A DNA stretch of 64,000 nt from contig CAVBJS010000006.1 in the NCBI GenBank assembly GCA_963596015.1, forward strand, positions 1 to 64,000. Reading direction: 5' to 3'. The notes beneath the pieces were generated by a model. That model searched no databases and had not been told where the DNA came from. It saw only the letters and a list, made by a program, of their open reading frames with translations. This document shows, piece by piece, positions 8,448 through 16,507 of the stretch (position 1 is its first letter; each line of letters starts with the position of its first letter). Source of the stretch: CAG-791 sp963596015 (GTDB taxonomy: Bacteria > Bacillota > Clostridia > Lachnospirales > Lachnospiraceae). Both the position numbers and the translations under genes were made by a program.

Positions 8448-8481
8448 ACAGAAATGTAATAACAGAAATGTAATAACAGAA
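8448..8481 (+). repeat. 14-bp direct repeat, about 2.4 copies
   Basis: ACAGAAATGTAATA repeats at 8448 and 8462 with a partial third copy at 8476. Its ends can also fold as TTATTACA/TGTAATAA. It lies between the aminotransferase stop and its terminator. Confidence 0.6.
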
Positions 8482-8509
8482 TAAACAGAAATAAAAACGT
8501 TCATGCAAA

Positions 8510-8542
8510 GGGGCATGCTTAGAGATAAGCATGCCCCTTTTT
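8510..8542 (+). terminator. Terminator of the aminotransferase gene
   Basis: GGGGCATGCTT (8510-8520) pairs with AAGCATGCCCC (8527-8537), followed by TTTTT. Confidence 0.92.
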
Positions 8543-8567
8543 GCATGCATTTGTATGCAACAAGCTA

Positions 8568-8604
8568 TTCTATAGAAATCTTGACAGTACATATTTCTAT
8601 AGAA
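8568..8604 (+). promoter_or_regulatory. Twin palindrome candidate operator around a TTGACA
   Basis: The perfect 10-bp palindrome TTCTATAGAA occurs at 8568-8577 and 8595-8604, 27 bp centre to centre, with TTGACA (8581-8586) between them. The second copy contains TATAGA, but its spacing from TTGACA (11 bp) is too short for a standard promoter. It looks like a regulator-bound control region for the antiporter gene. Confidence 0.45.
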
Positions 8605-8714
8605 CAGTTACTATTTCACCGGGCTCGCCTGTCAGGCGGGAGAAAACAGCCTGTAAATCGGGCAGGGATCATCCTGCGCGGTCATTTTCGTGTCCTGGTG
8701 GATTTTTTTCATGC

Positions 8715-8742
8715 TGCCGCAGTCAGGTGCGGCATAAAGGAG
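8715..8742 (+). repeat. Cassette hairpin D before the antiporter gene
   Basis: TGCCGCA (8715-8721) pairs with TGCGGCA (8728-8734), followed by the ribosome binding site AAAGGAG (8736-8742). Only D of the A-B-C-D cassette is clear; other small inverted words (GCAGG/CCTGC) lie upstream. Confidence 0.7.
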
Positions 8743-8752
8743 TAAACGTGTT

Positions 8753-10108
8753 ATGAATATGGGATTGTTGGCGATTCTCATTATCCTGCTGATCATTATC
8801 GGTGCGGTATGGACCAAAAAGTGCGTGGAATTTCTGGTGGCAGGTTCCCTGCTGGGTGCCCTGTTTTTGTATGGCACAGGCTTTTTGTCCCAGTGGTGCT
8901 CTATGCTGCAGACCGCTACCACAGACAATATCTGGATCATCATCACCTGCGGGCTGTTTGGCAGCCTGATCGCTCTGCTGCAGGAATCCAAGGGCAGCTT
9001 TGGCTTTTCCAAGGTGGTATCCAAGTGGTGCAATACCGAAAAGAAGACTCTTCTGACCACCTTTGTCCTGGGTATTCTGATCTTTGTGGACGATTATCTG
9101 AATGTGCTTTCCATCGGTGTATGCATGAAGAACGTATTCGATAAGAAAAAGCTTCCGAGAGAGACCCTGGCTTATATGCTGGATTCCACCGGTGCGCCGG
9201 TATGCGTCATGCTTCCTTTTTCCACCTGGGCTGTGTTCTATGCCAGCCTGTTCTTTGAGCAGGAGGGAGTAAAGGCCCTGGGCTATGCGTCCGGTATCAG
9301 CGCCTATGTACATGCCCTGCCTTTCTGCTTTTATCCTATCCTTACGCTGGTAGTGGTATTCCTGTTCTGCATCGGTGTGGTGCCTAAGATCGGTCCCATG
9401 AAAAAGGCCTATCAGCGGGTGGAAGAGACCGGCAAGGTTTACAGTGATGCCAGCAGAAAGTATAACCATGAAGATTACAAGGGCTATGAGGAAGATGGCA
9501 ATCTGTGGGATTTTGCTATTCCCATGATCGTATTGATCGCTATGGCTGTTGCCACCAGCGATCTGCTCTCCGCTGTGGTAGTTGCCATTGCAGCCTGCTT
9601 TGTAATGTATGTGCCCCGTAAGGTGGTTACACTGGACAACTTCTTTAATGTGATCATCAAGGGCTTTGCGGATATGCTGCCGGTACTGATCCTTTTGACT
9701 TCCGCTTTTCTTCTGCAGAATGTCACGGCGCAGATGGGGCTGTCTGACTATATCATTCAGATCGCGGAACCCTTCCTGACCGGTGCCATTTTCCCGGCCA
9801 TTGCCTTTGTGCTGGTGGCTGCCCTTTGCTTTGCCACAGGTTCCTTCTGGGGAATGAGCGCCGTAGTGGCGCCCATCGTATTCCCGTTGGCACAGGCGGT
9901 AGGTGCCAATATGCTTCTGATCATGGCAGCTATCATTTCCGGCGGTGCTTTCGGAAGTCATGCCTGCATGTATGGTGATGCAACCGTCTTGGCCTCCACC
10001 GGTGCCGGCATCGAAAATATGGAACACGTGACCACACAGCTTCCCTATGTGGCCATTGCCAGCGCACTTTCCATCGTAGGCTTTTTGATCTGCGGATTTG
10101 TGATGTAA
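8753..10108 (+). CDS. NhaC-family Na+/H+ antiporter-like membrane transporter
   Basis: A 451-residue polytopic inner-membrane protein, roughly 11-13 hydrophobic segments. It shows the NhaC-family (PF03553) pattern: GILIFVDDYLNVLSIG near residue 115, DSTGAPVCVMLPFSTWA near 143, and GSFWGMSAVVAPIVFPLA in the C-terminal half, followed by ISGGAFGSHACMYGDATVLAS. Members exchange Na+ for H+ or small acids and amines. Placed directly after the putrescine aminotransferase, but with its own terminator-separated control region. The context suggests transport of an amine or an amine-derived acid; that substrate is inference. Its start lies 10 nt after AAAGGAG. Confidence 0.85.
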   Translation: MNMGLLAILIILLIIIGAVWTKKCVEFLVAGSLLGALFLYGTGFLSQWCSMLQTATTDNIWIIITCGLFGSLIALLQESKGSFGFSKVVSKWCNTEKKTLLTTFVLGILIFVDDYLNVLSIGVCMKNVFDKKKLPRETLAYMLDSTGAPVCVMLPFSTWAVFYASLFFEQEGVKALGYASGISAYVHALPFCFYPILTLVVVFLFCIGVVPKIGPMKKAYQRVEETGKVYSDASRKYNHEDYKGYEEDGNLWDFAIPMIVLIAMAVATSDLLSAVVVAIAACFVMYVPRKVVTLDNFFNVIIKGFADMLPVLILLTSAFLLQNVTAQMGLSDYIIQIAEPFLTGAIFPAIAFVLVAALCFATGSFWGMSAVVAPIVFPLAQAVGANMLLIMAAIISGGAFGSHACMYGDATVLASTGAGIENMEHVTTQLPYVAIASALSIVGFLICGFVM

Positions 10109-10200
10109 GCGGTTGTTGTACAGCCTTCTTGCTGCACTAGATAAATCGCAGAAATTCCCGGCGATCACGCAGTGGGGATCGTGAGAAAAAAGCGAAGGGA

Positions 10201-10248
10201 ACAGGGATGAAAGACAGTAACGAAACAGGGATGAAAGACAGTAACGAC
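10201..10248 (+). repeat. 24-bp tandem duplication covering the start codon
   Basis: Two copies of a 24-bp unit (beginning ACAGGGATGAAAGACAG) at 10201-10224 and 10225-10248, differing at one base. Each contains an ATG preceded by CAGGG, so both the start codon and its weak ribosome binding site are duplicated in frame. Confidence 0.85.
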
Positions 10249-11973
10249 AAAAATGTAAGTATGGATAAGAAAGACAGTAAAAACAGATTCATCATTCGGA
10301 GTAAAAATGTATATACCGGCCTCACGGATGCGCCGACGCCGGCGGCGGTGGCCATAGAAGGGGACAGGATCGTGGCCGTGCTGCCCTGGGCGTATACAGA
10401 TGATCCTAATGGGACGCGCGCAGACGGTTCCGATGGGGCGTATGCAGATGTTCCCCAGGGTGATAATGCAGAGAATCCTTACAGAGGCTGGTCTCTGACA
10501 GACTATGGCGAAAAAATGATCATGCCTTCCTTCGTGGATGCCCATACCCATCTTTTCAGGGGCGCCGTTAATGCCAGCAGCTACGTGTGTGATGATCTGG
10601 GCGAATGCCATTCCCAGCAGGAATGTGCCCTTCGGATGCAGCAGTTTGCCGCAGAGCATCCGGATTACGGCATCCTGCGGGGCAGCGGCTGGTTTCCGGC
10701 AGGATGGGATGAGATGGTTTATCCTGACTGTCGGAGCCTGGATAGGCTGATCCCGGACAGACCGGTATTTCTGATGAATGCCGACTGCCACAGCATGTGG
10801 CTCAATACCAGAGCCATGCAGATGGCAGGCATCGATGCGCATTACCGGCCGGCAAAGGGGGAAGTGGTGCACTTCGAGGACGGAACGCCCACCGGTCTGT
10901 TGGTGGAGCCGGAGGCTTATGCGCCGGCAGAGGAGATCTTCTCTTCCTTTACCCAGTCAGAGCAGAAGGAAATCCATGAGGCTTTCCAGAAGACAGTGGC
11001 GGCTAATGGGATCGGCGCCCTCAGTGAGATGTTTGCCCACGATTACACCGACAGTACCCAAAAGTCCTATGATGTGCTGCGGGAGCTGGATACAGAGGGA
11101 AAGCTGAATACGCAGATCTATGTCTATACAAAGCTTTTCGGTTATACGGATTTTACGCTGTTTCACGAGTTTCAGAAAAGATATGATACCCCGCATTTTC
11201 ATATTGCGGGATTAAAAGGGTTTGTGGACGGGGTGACAGAGACCCATACGGGACTTTTGTTAGAGCCCTATGCCGACGATCCCACTACCTGTGGAAACGG
11301 TCTCCCTCTGTGGCCGAAGGAGGCAATGCAGGAGGAGATCACGGCGGCCAATAAGGCAGGCATTCCGGTGCGGCTTCATTGCATTGCAGACGGCTCCGTG
11401 CGCATGGCACTGGATCTGTATGAGAAAGCGCAAAAAGAAAGCGGTCGCTATGACCTTGGCAATACCATTGAGCATATTGAGAATATCCATCCCTCGGATC
11501 TGCCGCGGTTTGCTGCTTTGCAGGTCATAGCTTCCATGCAGCCCTATCATCTGATTCTTTCCAATAACAGTAAGCTGGCCTCTCTGGGAAGAGAGAGATG
11601 CCGCTATGAGTTTCCCTGGCATTCTGTTCTGGAGGCAGGTGCCCATCTGGCACTGGGAACGGATTACCCGGTGGTCTCCTTAAATCCCTTTGCCACCATG
11701 CAGGCGGCACTGACCAGAAGAGAGGAATCAGGAGCCCCTTCCGGGCAGAATGCGGACTTAGAGTGTATGACCTTGCCGGAAGTGCTGCGGGGATATACCA
11801 TAGAAGGAGCGAGAGTTTACCACGCCGAGAAGGAGATGGGTACACTGGAGGCCGGCAAGATGGCCAATATCATCGTCCTTTCCGGAAATCTCTTTGAGAC
11901 ACCGCCGGAGAAGATCGGGCAGATGAAGGTGCAGGTAAACTATTTCGAAGGCCGGAAATGCTATGAAGAGTAG
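10207..11973 (+). CDS. YtcJ-type metal-dependent amidohydrolase (Amidohydro_3)
   Basis: A 588-residue amidohydrolase-superfamily enzyme. Metal-binding pattern: VDAHTHLFRG (HxH near residue 117), HCIADGSVRMALD and EHIENIHPSD in the middle strands, and LGTDYPVVSLNP with the final Asp. It ends with the usual small beta sandwich (GTLEAGKMANIIVLS). Substrates of YtcJ-like proteins are mostly unknown; N-substituted amides and formamides are typical. The N-terminal MKDSNETG is repeated by a 24-bp duplication, so the true start may be 10207 or 10231. It sits between the NhaC-type transporter and the amidase gene, suggesting use of an amine derivative. Confidence 0.88.
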   Translation: MKDSNETGMKDSNDKNVSMDKKDSKNRFIIRSKNVYTGLTDAPTPAAVAIEGDRIVAVLPWAYTDDPNGTRADGSDGAYADVPQGDNAENPYRGWSLTDYGEKMIMPSFVDAHTHLFRGAVNASSYVCDDLGECHSQQECALRMQQFAAEHPDYGILRGSGWFPAGWDEMVYPDCRSLDRLIPDRPVFLMNADCHSMWLNTRAMQMAGIDAHYRPAKGEVVHFEDGTPTGLLVEPEAYAPAEEIFSSFTQSEQKEIHEAFQKTVAANGIGALSEMFAHDYTDSTQKSYDVLRELDTEGKLNTQIYVYTKLFGYTDFTLFHEFQKRYDTPHFHIAGLKGFVDGVTETHTGLLLEPYADDPTTCGNGLPLWPKEAMQEEITAANKAGIPVRLHCIADGSVRMALDLYEKAQKESGRYDLGNTIEHIENIHPSDLPRFAALQVIASMQPYHLILSNNSKLASLGRERCRYEFPWHSVLEAGAHLALGTDYPVVSLNPFATMQAALTRREESGAPSGQNADLECMTLPEVLRGYTIEGARVYHAEKEMGTLEAGKMANIIVLSGNLFETPPEKIGQMKVQVNYFEGRKCYEE

Positions 11974-11978
11974 AGTGT

Positions 11979-12147
11979 TGCCGCAGAAAAACAGCGGCAG
12001 GAAAGGAAAAGTCCTAAAGAAATGCTTGATAGCATTTCTCTAGGACTGCATGGATGCCGTAAACGTCATCCATGGGGATCGCATCGGAGAATTCGCCTGC
12101 GCGAAATTCTCCTCACGTTGCCGCAGAAAAACTGCGGCAGGAAAGGA
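11979..12147 (+). repeat. Full hairpin cassette D-A-B-C-D
   Basis: D 11979-11999 followed by a GGAAAGGAAAA ribosome-site-like run without a start codon. A 12010-12047 (AGTCCTA, AGAAATGC arm, TGAT loop). B 12049-12074 (CATGGATG/CATCCATG with GTAAACGT in the loop). C 12086-12112. D 12119-12139. GGAAAGGA (12140-12147) serves the ATG at 12152. The first D immediately follows the amidohydrolase stop. Confidence 0.88.
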
Positions 12148-12151
12148 AAAA

Positions 12152-12772
12152 ATGAGCAAAAGTAAGTACGTGATCACGATCACAAGACAGTTTGGCAGCC
12201 TGGGGCGGCCTATTGCCAGGCGTATGAGTGAGCTTTTGAACATCGAGTATTATGACAGAGATCTGGTGGATCATGCCGCAGAGAAGTTAAATCTGCCGGA
12301 GTCAGTGGTAGATGAGGATGAGGAGTCTGCCAAAAACGTAGAGGTGGCCCCTTTTTATCTGCGCAGAATGCAGTATCCTCTGGGCAAGGGAACCAGCACC
12401 AGACAGGATGAGATTTTTGCAGCCCAGCAGAATATCATTAAATTCCTGGCAGAAAAGGAGACCTGCATCATCGTAGGACGCTGCTCGGATTTCACCCTGG
12501 AAGAGATGGAAAATGCGATTCATGTGTATATCTACGCGCCCTATGAAAAACGTGTGGAAAACTGCATAGAGAGCCTGCATATCGATGCCAAAGAAGCGCG
12601 CAAGCTCATCGTCAGTGTAGACGAGGCCAGAGATTCCTACCACATGCACTATGCGGGATTTCTTCCCAATGATGAGCACCACAAGGATATCATGATCGAC
12701 AGCAGTCTGTTAGGAGCAGAGGGAACAGCAGAGTATCTGGTGGAACTGGTGCGGCGCAGATTCCCGGAGTAG
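12152..12772 (+). CDS. Cytidylate kinase-like family protein
   Basis: A 206-residue member of the cytidylate-kinase-like family (PF13189). It begins with ITITRQFGSLGRPIARRMSELL, a variant nucleotide loop, then YYDRDLVDHAAEKL, and a later VGRCSDFTLEE and IYAPYEKRVENCIE typical of the group. No standard Walker A (GxxxxGK) is present, as is usual here. The family's substrate is not established. An in-frame upstream ATG at 12050 reads through the cassette hairpins, and the start at 12152 follows GGAAAGGA by 4 nt. It precedes the amidase gene by 72 nt. Confidence 0.85.
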   Translation: MSKSKYVITITRQFGSLGRPIARRMSELLNIEYYDRDLVDHAAEKLNLPESVVDEDEESAKNVEVAPFYLRRMQYPLGKGTSTRQDEIFAAQQNIIKFLAEKETCIIVGRCSDFTLEEMENAIHVYIYAPYEKRVENCIESLHIDAKEARKLIVSVDEARDSYHMHYAGFLPNDEHHKDIMIDSSLLGAEGTAEYLVELVRRRFPE

Positions 12773-12844
12773 TCAGAAGGGGAAGAGAGTGGAATAAAGG
12801 CGTTGCCGATACGGATCATAACATAAAAAAGGAGGATGTAAGGA

Positions 12845-13708
12845 ATGAGAAACGTAACTGTAGCAGCTACACAGATGAGCTGCAGTTGGGATAGAGAGGA
12901 AACATTGGCAAATGCAGAAGCACTGGTGCGGGAGGCGGCTGCAAAAGGAGCCAATATCATCCTGCTGCAGGAGCTCTTTGAGACACCCTATTTCTGTCAG
13001 CACCAGAACTTTGATTATATGGAGCTGTCCACACCTTTAGAGGAAAATCCTGCTGTAAAGAAGATGCAGGAACTGGCAGCAGAGCTTTCCGTGGTATTGC
13101 CGGTCAGCTTCTTCGAGCGGGCAGGCAATGCCATGTTTAATACCCTGGCGGTCATCGATGCAGACGGCACGATTCTTGGAAAATACCGCAAGTCCCATAT
13201 TCCGGATGGTCTTCCCTATGCGGAGAAGTTCTATTTTACTCCCGGGGATACGGGATTCAAGGTATGGAAGACCCGCTATGGCACCATCGGCGCCGGTATC
13301 TGCTGGGATCAGTGGTTCCCGGAAGCAGCCAGATGCATGGCACTGATGGGGGCAGAGATACTGCTTTATCCTACCGCTATCGGCAGTGAGCCTACCCTGG
13401 ATATCGACTCCAAACCTCACTGGCAGAGATGCATGCAGGGACATGCGGCGGCCAACATCATGCCGGTGATCGCTTCTAACCGCATCGGTACCGAAAAGGA
13501 TGCCGACACAGAGATGACCTTCTACGGCTCTTCCTTTATTGCCGATGAGACCGGCGGCATCGTGGCAGAGGCAGACAGAGAGACACAGAGCGTGCTGACC
13601 GCTACCTTTGATCTGGATGCTCTGGCTGTAAAGCGTCGTCAGTGGGGCGTATTCCGGGATCGCCGTCCTGATCTCTACGGCACTATCCTGACCCACGGGA
13701 CGAAGTAA
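12845..13708 (+). CDS. aguB: N-carbamoylputrescine amidase (nitrilase superfamily)
   Basis: A 287-residue carbon-nitrogen hydrolase cleaving N-carbamoylputrescine to putrescine, CO2 and ammonia in agmatine breakdown. The catalytic triad is readable: Glu43 (LLQELFE), Lys116 (KYRKSHIPD) and Cys153 (GAGICWDQWFPE). The phrases QELFETPYFCQ and RRQWGVFRDRRPDLY are typical of AguB. Its ribosome binding site is AAAGGAGGATGTAAGG. The agmatine deiminase partner (AguA) is not in the window. Together with the upstream putrescine aminotransferase this gives two adjoining steps of polyamine catabolism. Confidence 0.93.
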   Translation: MRNVTVAATQMSCSWDREETLANAEALVREAAAKGANIILLQELFETPYFCQHQNFDYMELSTPLEENPAVKKMQELAAELSVVLPVSFFERAGNAMFNTLAVIDADGTILGKYRKSHIPDGLPYAEKFYFTPGDTGFKVWKTRYGTIGAGICWDQWFPEAARCMALMGAEILLYPTAIGSEPTLDIDSKPHWQRCMQGHAAANIMPVIASNRIGTEKDADTEMTFYGSSFIADETGGIVAEADRETQSVLTATFDLDALAVKRRQWGVFRDRRPDLYGTILTHGTK

Positions 13709-13777
13709 GAGTCGCAGTTATTCAGGGGTTTTGCTTGGACGATATCCAAGCGGCGGGCTTTTCGGAGGTATCCGCAT

Positions 13778-13807
13778 AGCGGCGATATATAGGTGCCGCT
13801 CTTTTTT
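13778..13807 (+). terminator. Terminator of aguB
   Basis: AGCGGC (13778-13783) pairs with GCCGCT (13795-13800), followed by C and TTTTTT. A further small stem, CTTGGA/TCCAAG, lies just upstream. Confidence 0.65.
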
Positions 13808-13823
13808 CGAAAACAATTTATAA

Positions 13824-13852
13824 TTGACAAGGTAAAAAGAAATAGCTACAAT
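13824..13852 (+). promoter_or_regulatory. Promoter of the DUF6198 gene, embedded in a terminator stem
   Basis: TTGACA (13824-13829), 17-bp spacer, TACAAT (13847-13852). The -10 box lies inside the left arm of the hairpin at 13834-13885, so promoter and terminator overlap. Confidence 0.7.
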
Positions 13853-13885
13853 TCGGACTGTTTGCGTTGTAGCTATTTCTTTTTT
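13834..13885. terminator. Bidirectional terminator overlapping a promoter
   Basis: AAAAAGAAATAGCTACAA (13834-13851) pairs perfectly with TTGTAGCTATTTCTTTTT (13867-13884). Transcripts starting at the promoter inside it would contain only the right arm and so would escape termination, while read-through from aguB would be stopped. Confidence 0.85.
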
Positions 13886-13924
13886 GTGGCATATTTTCAG
13901 GTATTACTGCATAATGAGGTGAAA

Positions 13925-14599
13925 ATGAACAAAGTAAAACGTTATCTTATTTTCTTGATCGGTCTGTTTATCAATGCGTTGGGAGTAAGTCTTGTGACCA
14001 AGGCCAGCCTTGGCACATCCCCTATTTCTTCGATCCCCTATGTGTTGAGTTTGAATTTTCCCCTTACGTTGGGGAACTTTACGATCCTCTTCAGCCTTTT
14101 GCTGATCCTTTTGCAGATCCTGATCCTTCGAAAGAATTTTAAGCCGGTAAATATTCTGCAGATCCCGGTTTCCATTGCTTTCGGTTATTTCATCGATCTG
14201 ACCATGTATCTGTTTGCATGGGTGGATCCTGCTGATTATCCTATCAAGATGTTGGTACTGCTTTTAGGCTGTATCGTCCTGGGGTTCGGTGTCTATCTGG
14301 AAGTGCTGGCAGATGTGGTAATGCTGCCGGGAGAGTCCTTCGTCCGGTCCGTTGTACAGACCTGGAATACGAATTTCGGCACCACCAAGATCATCTTTGA
14401 TTCCTCGATGACCATCATTGCCGGTGTACTTTCCTTTACTTTTGCCGGAAGACTGGACGGCGTCAGAGAGGGCACCATCATCGCCGCATTGCTGGTGGGC
14501 TTTATCGCCAGATTGTTTGGAAAACATCTGGAATTTATCAAGCCCCTGCTTTTCCCGGAGGAATATGAAAACATTTCTGCTGCCATGCAGGGAGAATAA
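13925..14599 (+). CDS. DUF6198 / YczE-type membrane protein
   Basis: A 224-residue integral membrane protein of the YczE/YyaS group (DUF6198). It opens with a membrane helix and GVSLVTKASLGTSPISSIPYVLS, a hallmark of the family, and has about five to six hydrophobic segments. RLDGVREGTIIAALLVGFIARLF near the C-terminus is also typical. Function unknown; members are thought to be transport-related. In-frame codons upstream (from 13793) overlap the promoter and terminator, so the start at 13925 behind AATGAGGTG is preferred. Transcribed alone, convergent with the lipoprotein gene. Confidence 0.85.
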   Translation: MNKVKRYLIFLIGLFINALGVSLVTKASLGTSPISSIPYVLSLNFPLTLGNFTILFSLLLILLQILILRKNFKPVNILQIPVSIAFGYFIDLTMYLFAWVDPADYPIKMLVLLLGCIVLGFGVYLEVLADVVMLPGESFVRSVVQTWNTNFGTTKIIFDSSMTIIAGVLSFTFAGRLDGVREGTIIAALLVGFIARLFGKHLEFIKPLLFPEEYENISAAMQGE

Positions 14600-14624
14600 A
14601 GAAGGTCCTGATATGGGAATACAT

Positions 14625-14674
14625 AAAAGAGATGCCGTTATATCCTGTAAGAAGAATATAACGGCATCTCTTTT
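14625..14674. terminator. Shared bidirectional terminator
   Basis: AAAAGAGATGCCGTTATAT (14625-14643) pairs with ATATAACGGCATCTCTTTT (14656-14674). It lies between two convergent genes and ends in T runs on both strands. Confidence 0.92.
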
Positions 14675-14692
14675 GTATTCTAAGGTAACGTA

Positions 14693-15970
14693 TCACTTAC
14701 TTACCGTCTCAAATGCGATAGGCTGTGCGTCGGTGACTGCCTCACTTAAAGCCTGTACTTCTTCTGCGGTAGCTTCTGTATCGGTAGTATCGGCATCCTG
14801 TGCTGCGAAGCCGGTAAAAGCGCCTGCCGCATCGGGGTCTGCCACATACTTCGCATAGTACAGGCGATAATTGCCGTTGTCATCCTGACGGACCTTTGCC
14901 TCGTTATAGATGTGGCTGCTGCCGGCGTAAAGCGTACCGTCTGCGGAGAGCTTTACAGGGCTGGCGGTGCTGCCGGTATTTACATCGCCGATCAGAACAG
15001 CCTTATCGCCGTCCATGGCGTAGAAGTAAACACTGGTAGCCTCGTATTTACCTTCTTCCAACGGAAGAGCCAGATCTGTAACGGCCAGGATATCTCCTTC
15101 ATAGCCGTCCAGCTGAATATAGGCATAACCGCCGTTTTCTCCCAGCTGACTGATGATGGTATCGTAGGAATCCTGCTCTGCCAGCTTGAAATTGATGATC
15201 GGGATCTCTTCTAAGTCATCAAACAGTGCGTAGAATTCATCCTCGGAGGTCACATCGATGTCGGTGGAAATGCTGTCCTGTCCGTCATCGGTGGTATAGT
15301 AGCCGCTGACAGTGGCGTTGCCGTCCTCATCATAGGTCAGATCGATCTTCTTAGAATAGAAGAGAAGATCCTGGTCGCTGATGCGCAGTTGTCCGAAGGT
15401 GCGGGAATTGCAGCCGTACAGGATGCCTTCATCGGAGCAGCGGATGGGATAGGCAGTGCCGCCGGTCTCAATGCTGCCGATATGGTGAATGCTGTTTTCC
15501 TGGATATAACCTACCGGGGCGAAGAAATCCACGGAGATAGAGGCATTGGTAGTCTCATCCCAGCCATAGGTCTGCTGGGCTACTGCCAGCACATAGCCGG
15601 TATGGCCTGCCACAGAGAGATAGGCATAGCCTTCCGTCCCCTGAAGCTGGTCGATGATCTCATCGTAAGAAGCAAAGGAATCCTTGCCGGTGCGCTCCTC
15701 GATAAAGGTGGTCTTGGCGGCATCCGCTACGTTATTGATGCTCTCGGAAGATGCTGCATCGGCGCTTTCTGTACTTTCTGCAGAGGAAGCATCACTGCTC
15801 TCATCAGAGGCAGCAGCATCCTCGGAGGTATCCTGCGCTGCACTTTCCTGCTCGGAGGAAGTCTGTGCGGTGGCTGTGTCCTGTTTATCCGATCCGGCGC
15901 AGCCGGTGAGGGCGCCGCCTGCAAGGACGACACAGAGCAGCAGCGTCAGTGCTGATTGTCTTTTTTTCAT
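14693..15970 (-). CDS. Lipoprotein with two copies of an unrecognised domain
   Basis: A 425-residue secreted lipoprotein. The signal peptide MKKRQSALTLLLCVVLAGG ends in the lipobox LTGC (Cys24). Residues 25-90 are a Ser/Ala/Asp/Glu linker, typical of a cell-wall spacer. Then two related modules follow: SYDEIIDQL...GYAYLSVAGHTGYVLAVA and, about 150 residues later, SYDTIISQL...GYAYIQLDGYEGDILAVT, each continuing to a TGGTAYP/TGSTASP and ILYG/LYAG pattern. No catalytic motif is recognised. The start at 15970 has AAAGGAG 9 nt upstream; an in-frame ATG at 16060 would place the signal peptide internally. It is the only minus-strand gene in the first 56 kb. Confidence 0.8.
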   Translation of the reverse strand: MKKRQSALTLLLCVVLAGGALTGCAGSDKQDTATAQTSSEQESAAQDTSEDAAASDESSDASSAESTESADAASSESINNVADAAKTTFIEERTGKDSFASYDEIIDQLQGTEGYAYLSVAGHTGYVLAVAQQTYGWDETTNASISVDFFAPVGYIQENSIHHIGSIETGGTAYPIRCSDEGILYGCNSRTFGQLRISDQDLLFYSKKIDLTYDEDGNATVSGYYTTDDGQDSISTDIDVTSEDEFYALFDDLEEIPIINFKLAEQDSYDTIISQLGENGGYAYIQLDGYEGDILAVTDLALPLEEGKYEATSVYFYAMDGDKAVLIGDVNTGSTASPVKLSADGTLYAGSSHIYNEAKVRQDDNGNYRLYYAKYVADPDAAGAFTGFAAQDADTTDTEATAEEVQALSEAVTDAQPIAFETVSK

Positions 15971-16000
15971 AAGATGTACTCCTTTCGTGGTTACCTCCTT

Positions 16001-16022
16001 ATGCCACGGTTTGCTGCGGCAT
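16001..16022 (-). repeat. Cassette hairpin D on the minus strand
   Basis: Read on the minus strand, ATGCCGCAG pairs with CGTGGCAT, followed by AAGGAGGTAACC and then the lipoprotein's own AAAGGAG. A decayed C-like block (GGAAATTCTCC on that strand, 16027-16037) lies just before it. The cassette thus follows gene orientation here too. Confidence 0.65.
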
Positions 16023-16507
16023 AAAAAGGAGAATTTCCTGGTGCGGCTGGCCGGAGGCACTTTGTGTTTCGGGAAGCAGATGATTCCAAAGAAGAATATA
16101 CCTGCAGGCGGCCGGTTACCATTGAAAATGGCAACTGTCGAACAGTTACAAAAATTATAGCAAATCTGTAATACAAATAGTGTAAAAAATATAGGAAATT
16201 TTCTACGTATACCGGTCGGATGTTACCACTTTGATCCTTTTCAGGGAGTATCTTACTACATCAAATGTATGAGAAACGTAACACGCTTCATCACCCGGCT
16301 GCCTGGTTGGGGGCACGGCTAATAAGCTGCCCGAAATCCGGATACATCCGGTAGATCCCAATGCCCGGCAGGCGTCGGACCTGTGATAAACGTTGGTGTG
16401 CAGCACTTTATAAAGCAAAAAAAGATTGCTATTTTTTCGATAATAGGATAAAATTTCATAGTGAATTTGTATAGATCTATGCATAAATGATGGGCAAAGT
16501 GAATATG
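16023..16507. other. Long intergenic region upstream of the riboswitch
   Basis: About 480 nt between divergent genes. It contains an extended -10 promoter for the minus-strand lipoprotein: TGCTATAAT on that strand, at 16162-16154. It also has a GTTACCATT/AATGGCAAC hairpin at about 16114-16134, and GC-rich inverted words near 16300-16370 that I cannot assign to a known RNA. Reading frames of up to 170 codons exist on the minus strand but lack credible starts and sequence character. Confidence 0.45.

Noticed and set aside
8723..10168. Long open frame on the minus strand opposite the NhaC-type gene
   Set aside because: It is His/Gly/Gln-rich with no family character, lacks a binding site, and is the usual antisense shadow of a GC-biased gene.
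12050..12151. In-frame N-terminal extensions through the cassette hairpins (also at 2924, 22586, 43601, 55052)
   Set aside because: The cassette is read in different frames at different genes, giving unrelated peptides, and each gene has a better start just after the ribosome binding site. Structure, not peptide, is conserved.
15990..16062. Possible second c-di-GMP riboswitch on the minus strand (CACAAAGTGCCTCCGGCC)
   Set aside because: It lacks the GAAA tetraloop helix and the ACGCAAAG junction; better explained as decayed cassette C-D.
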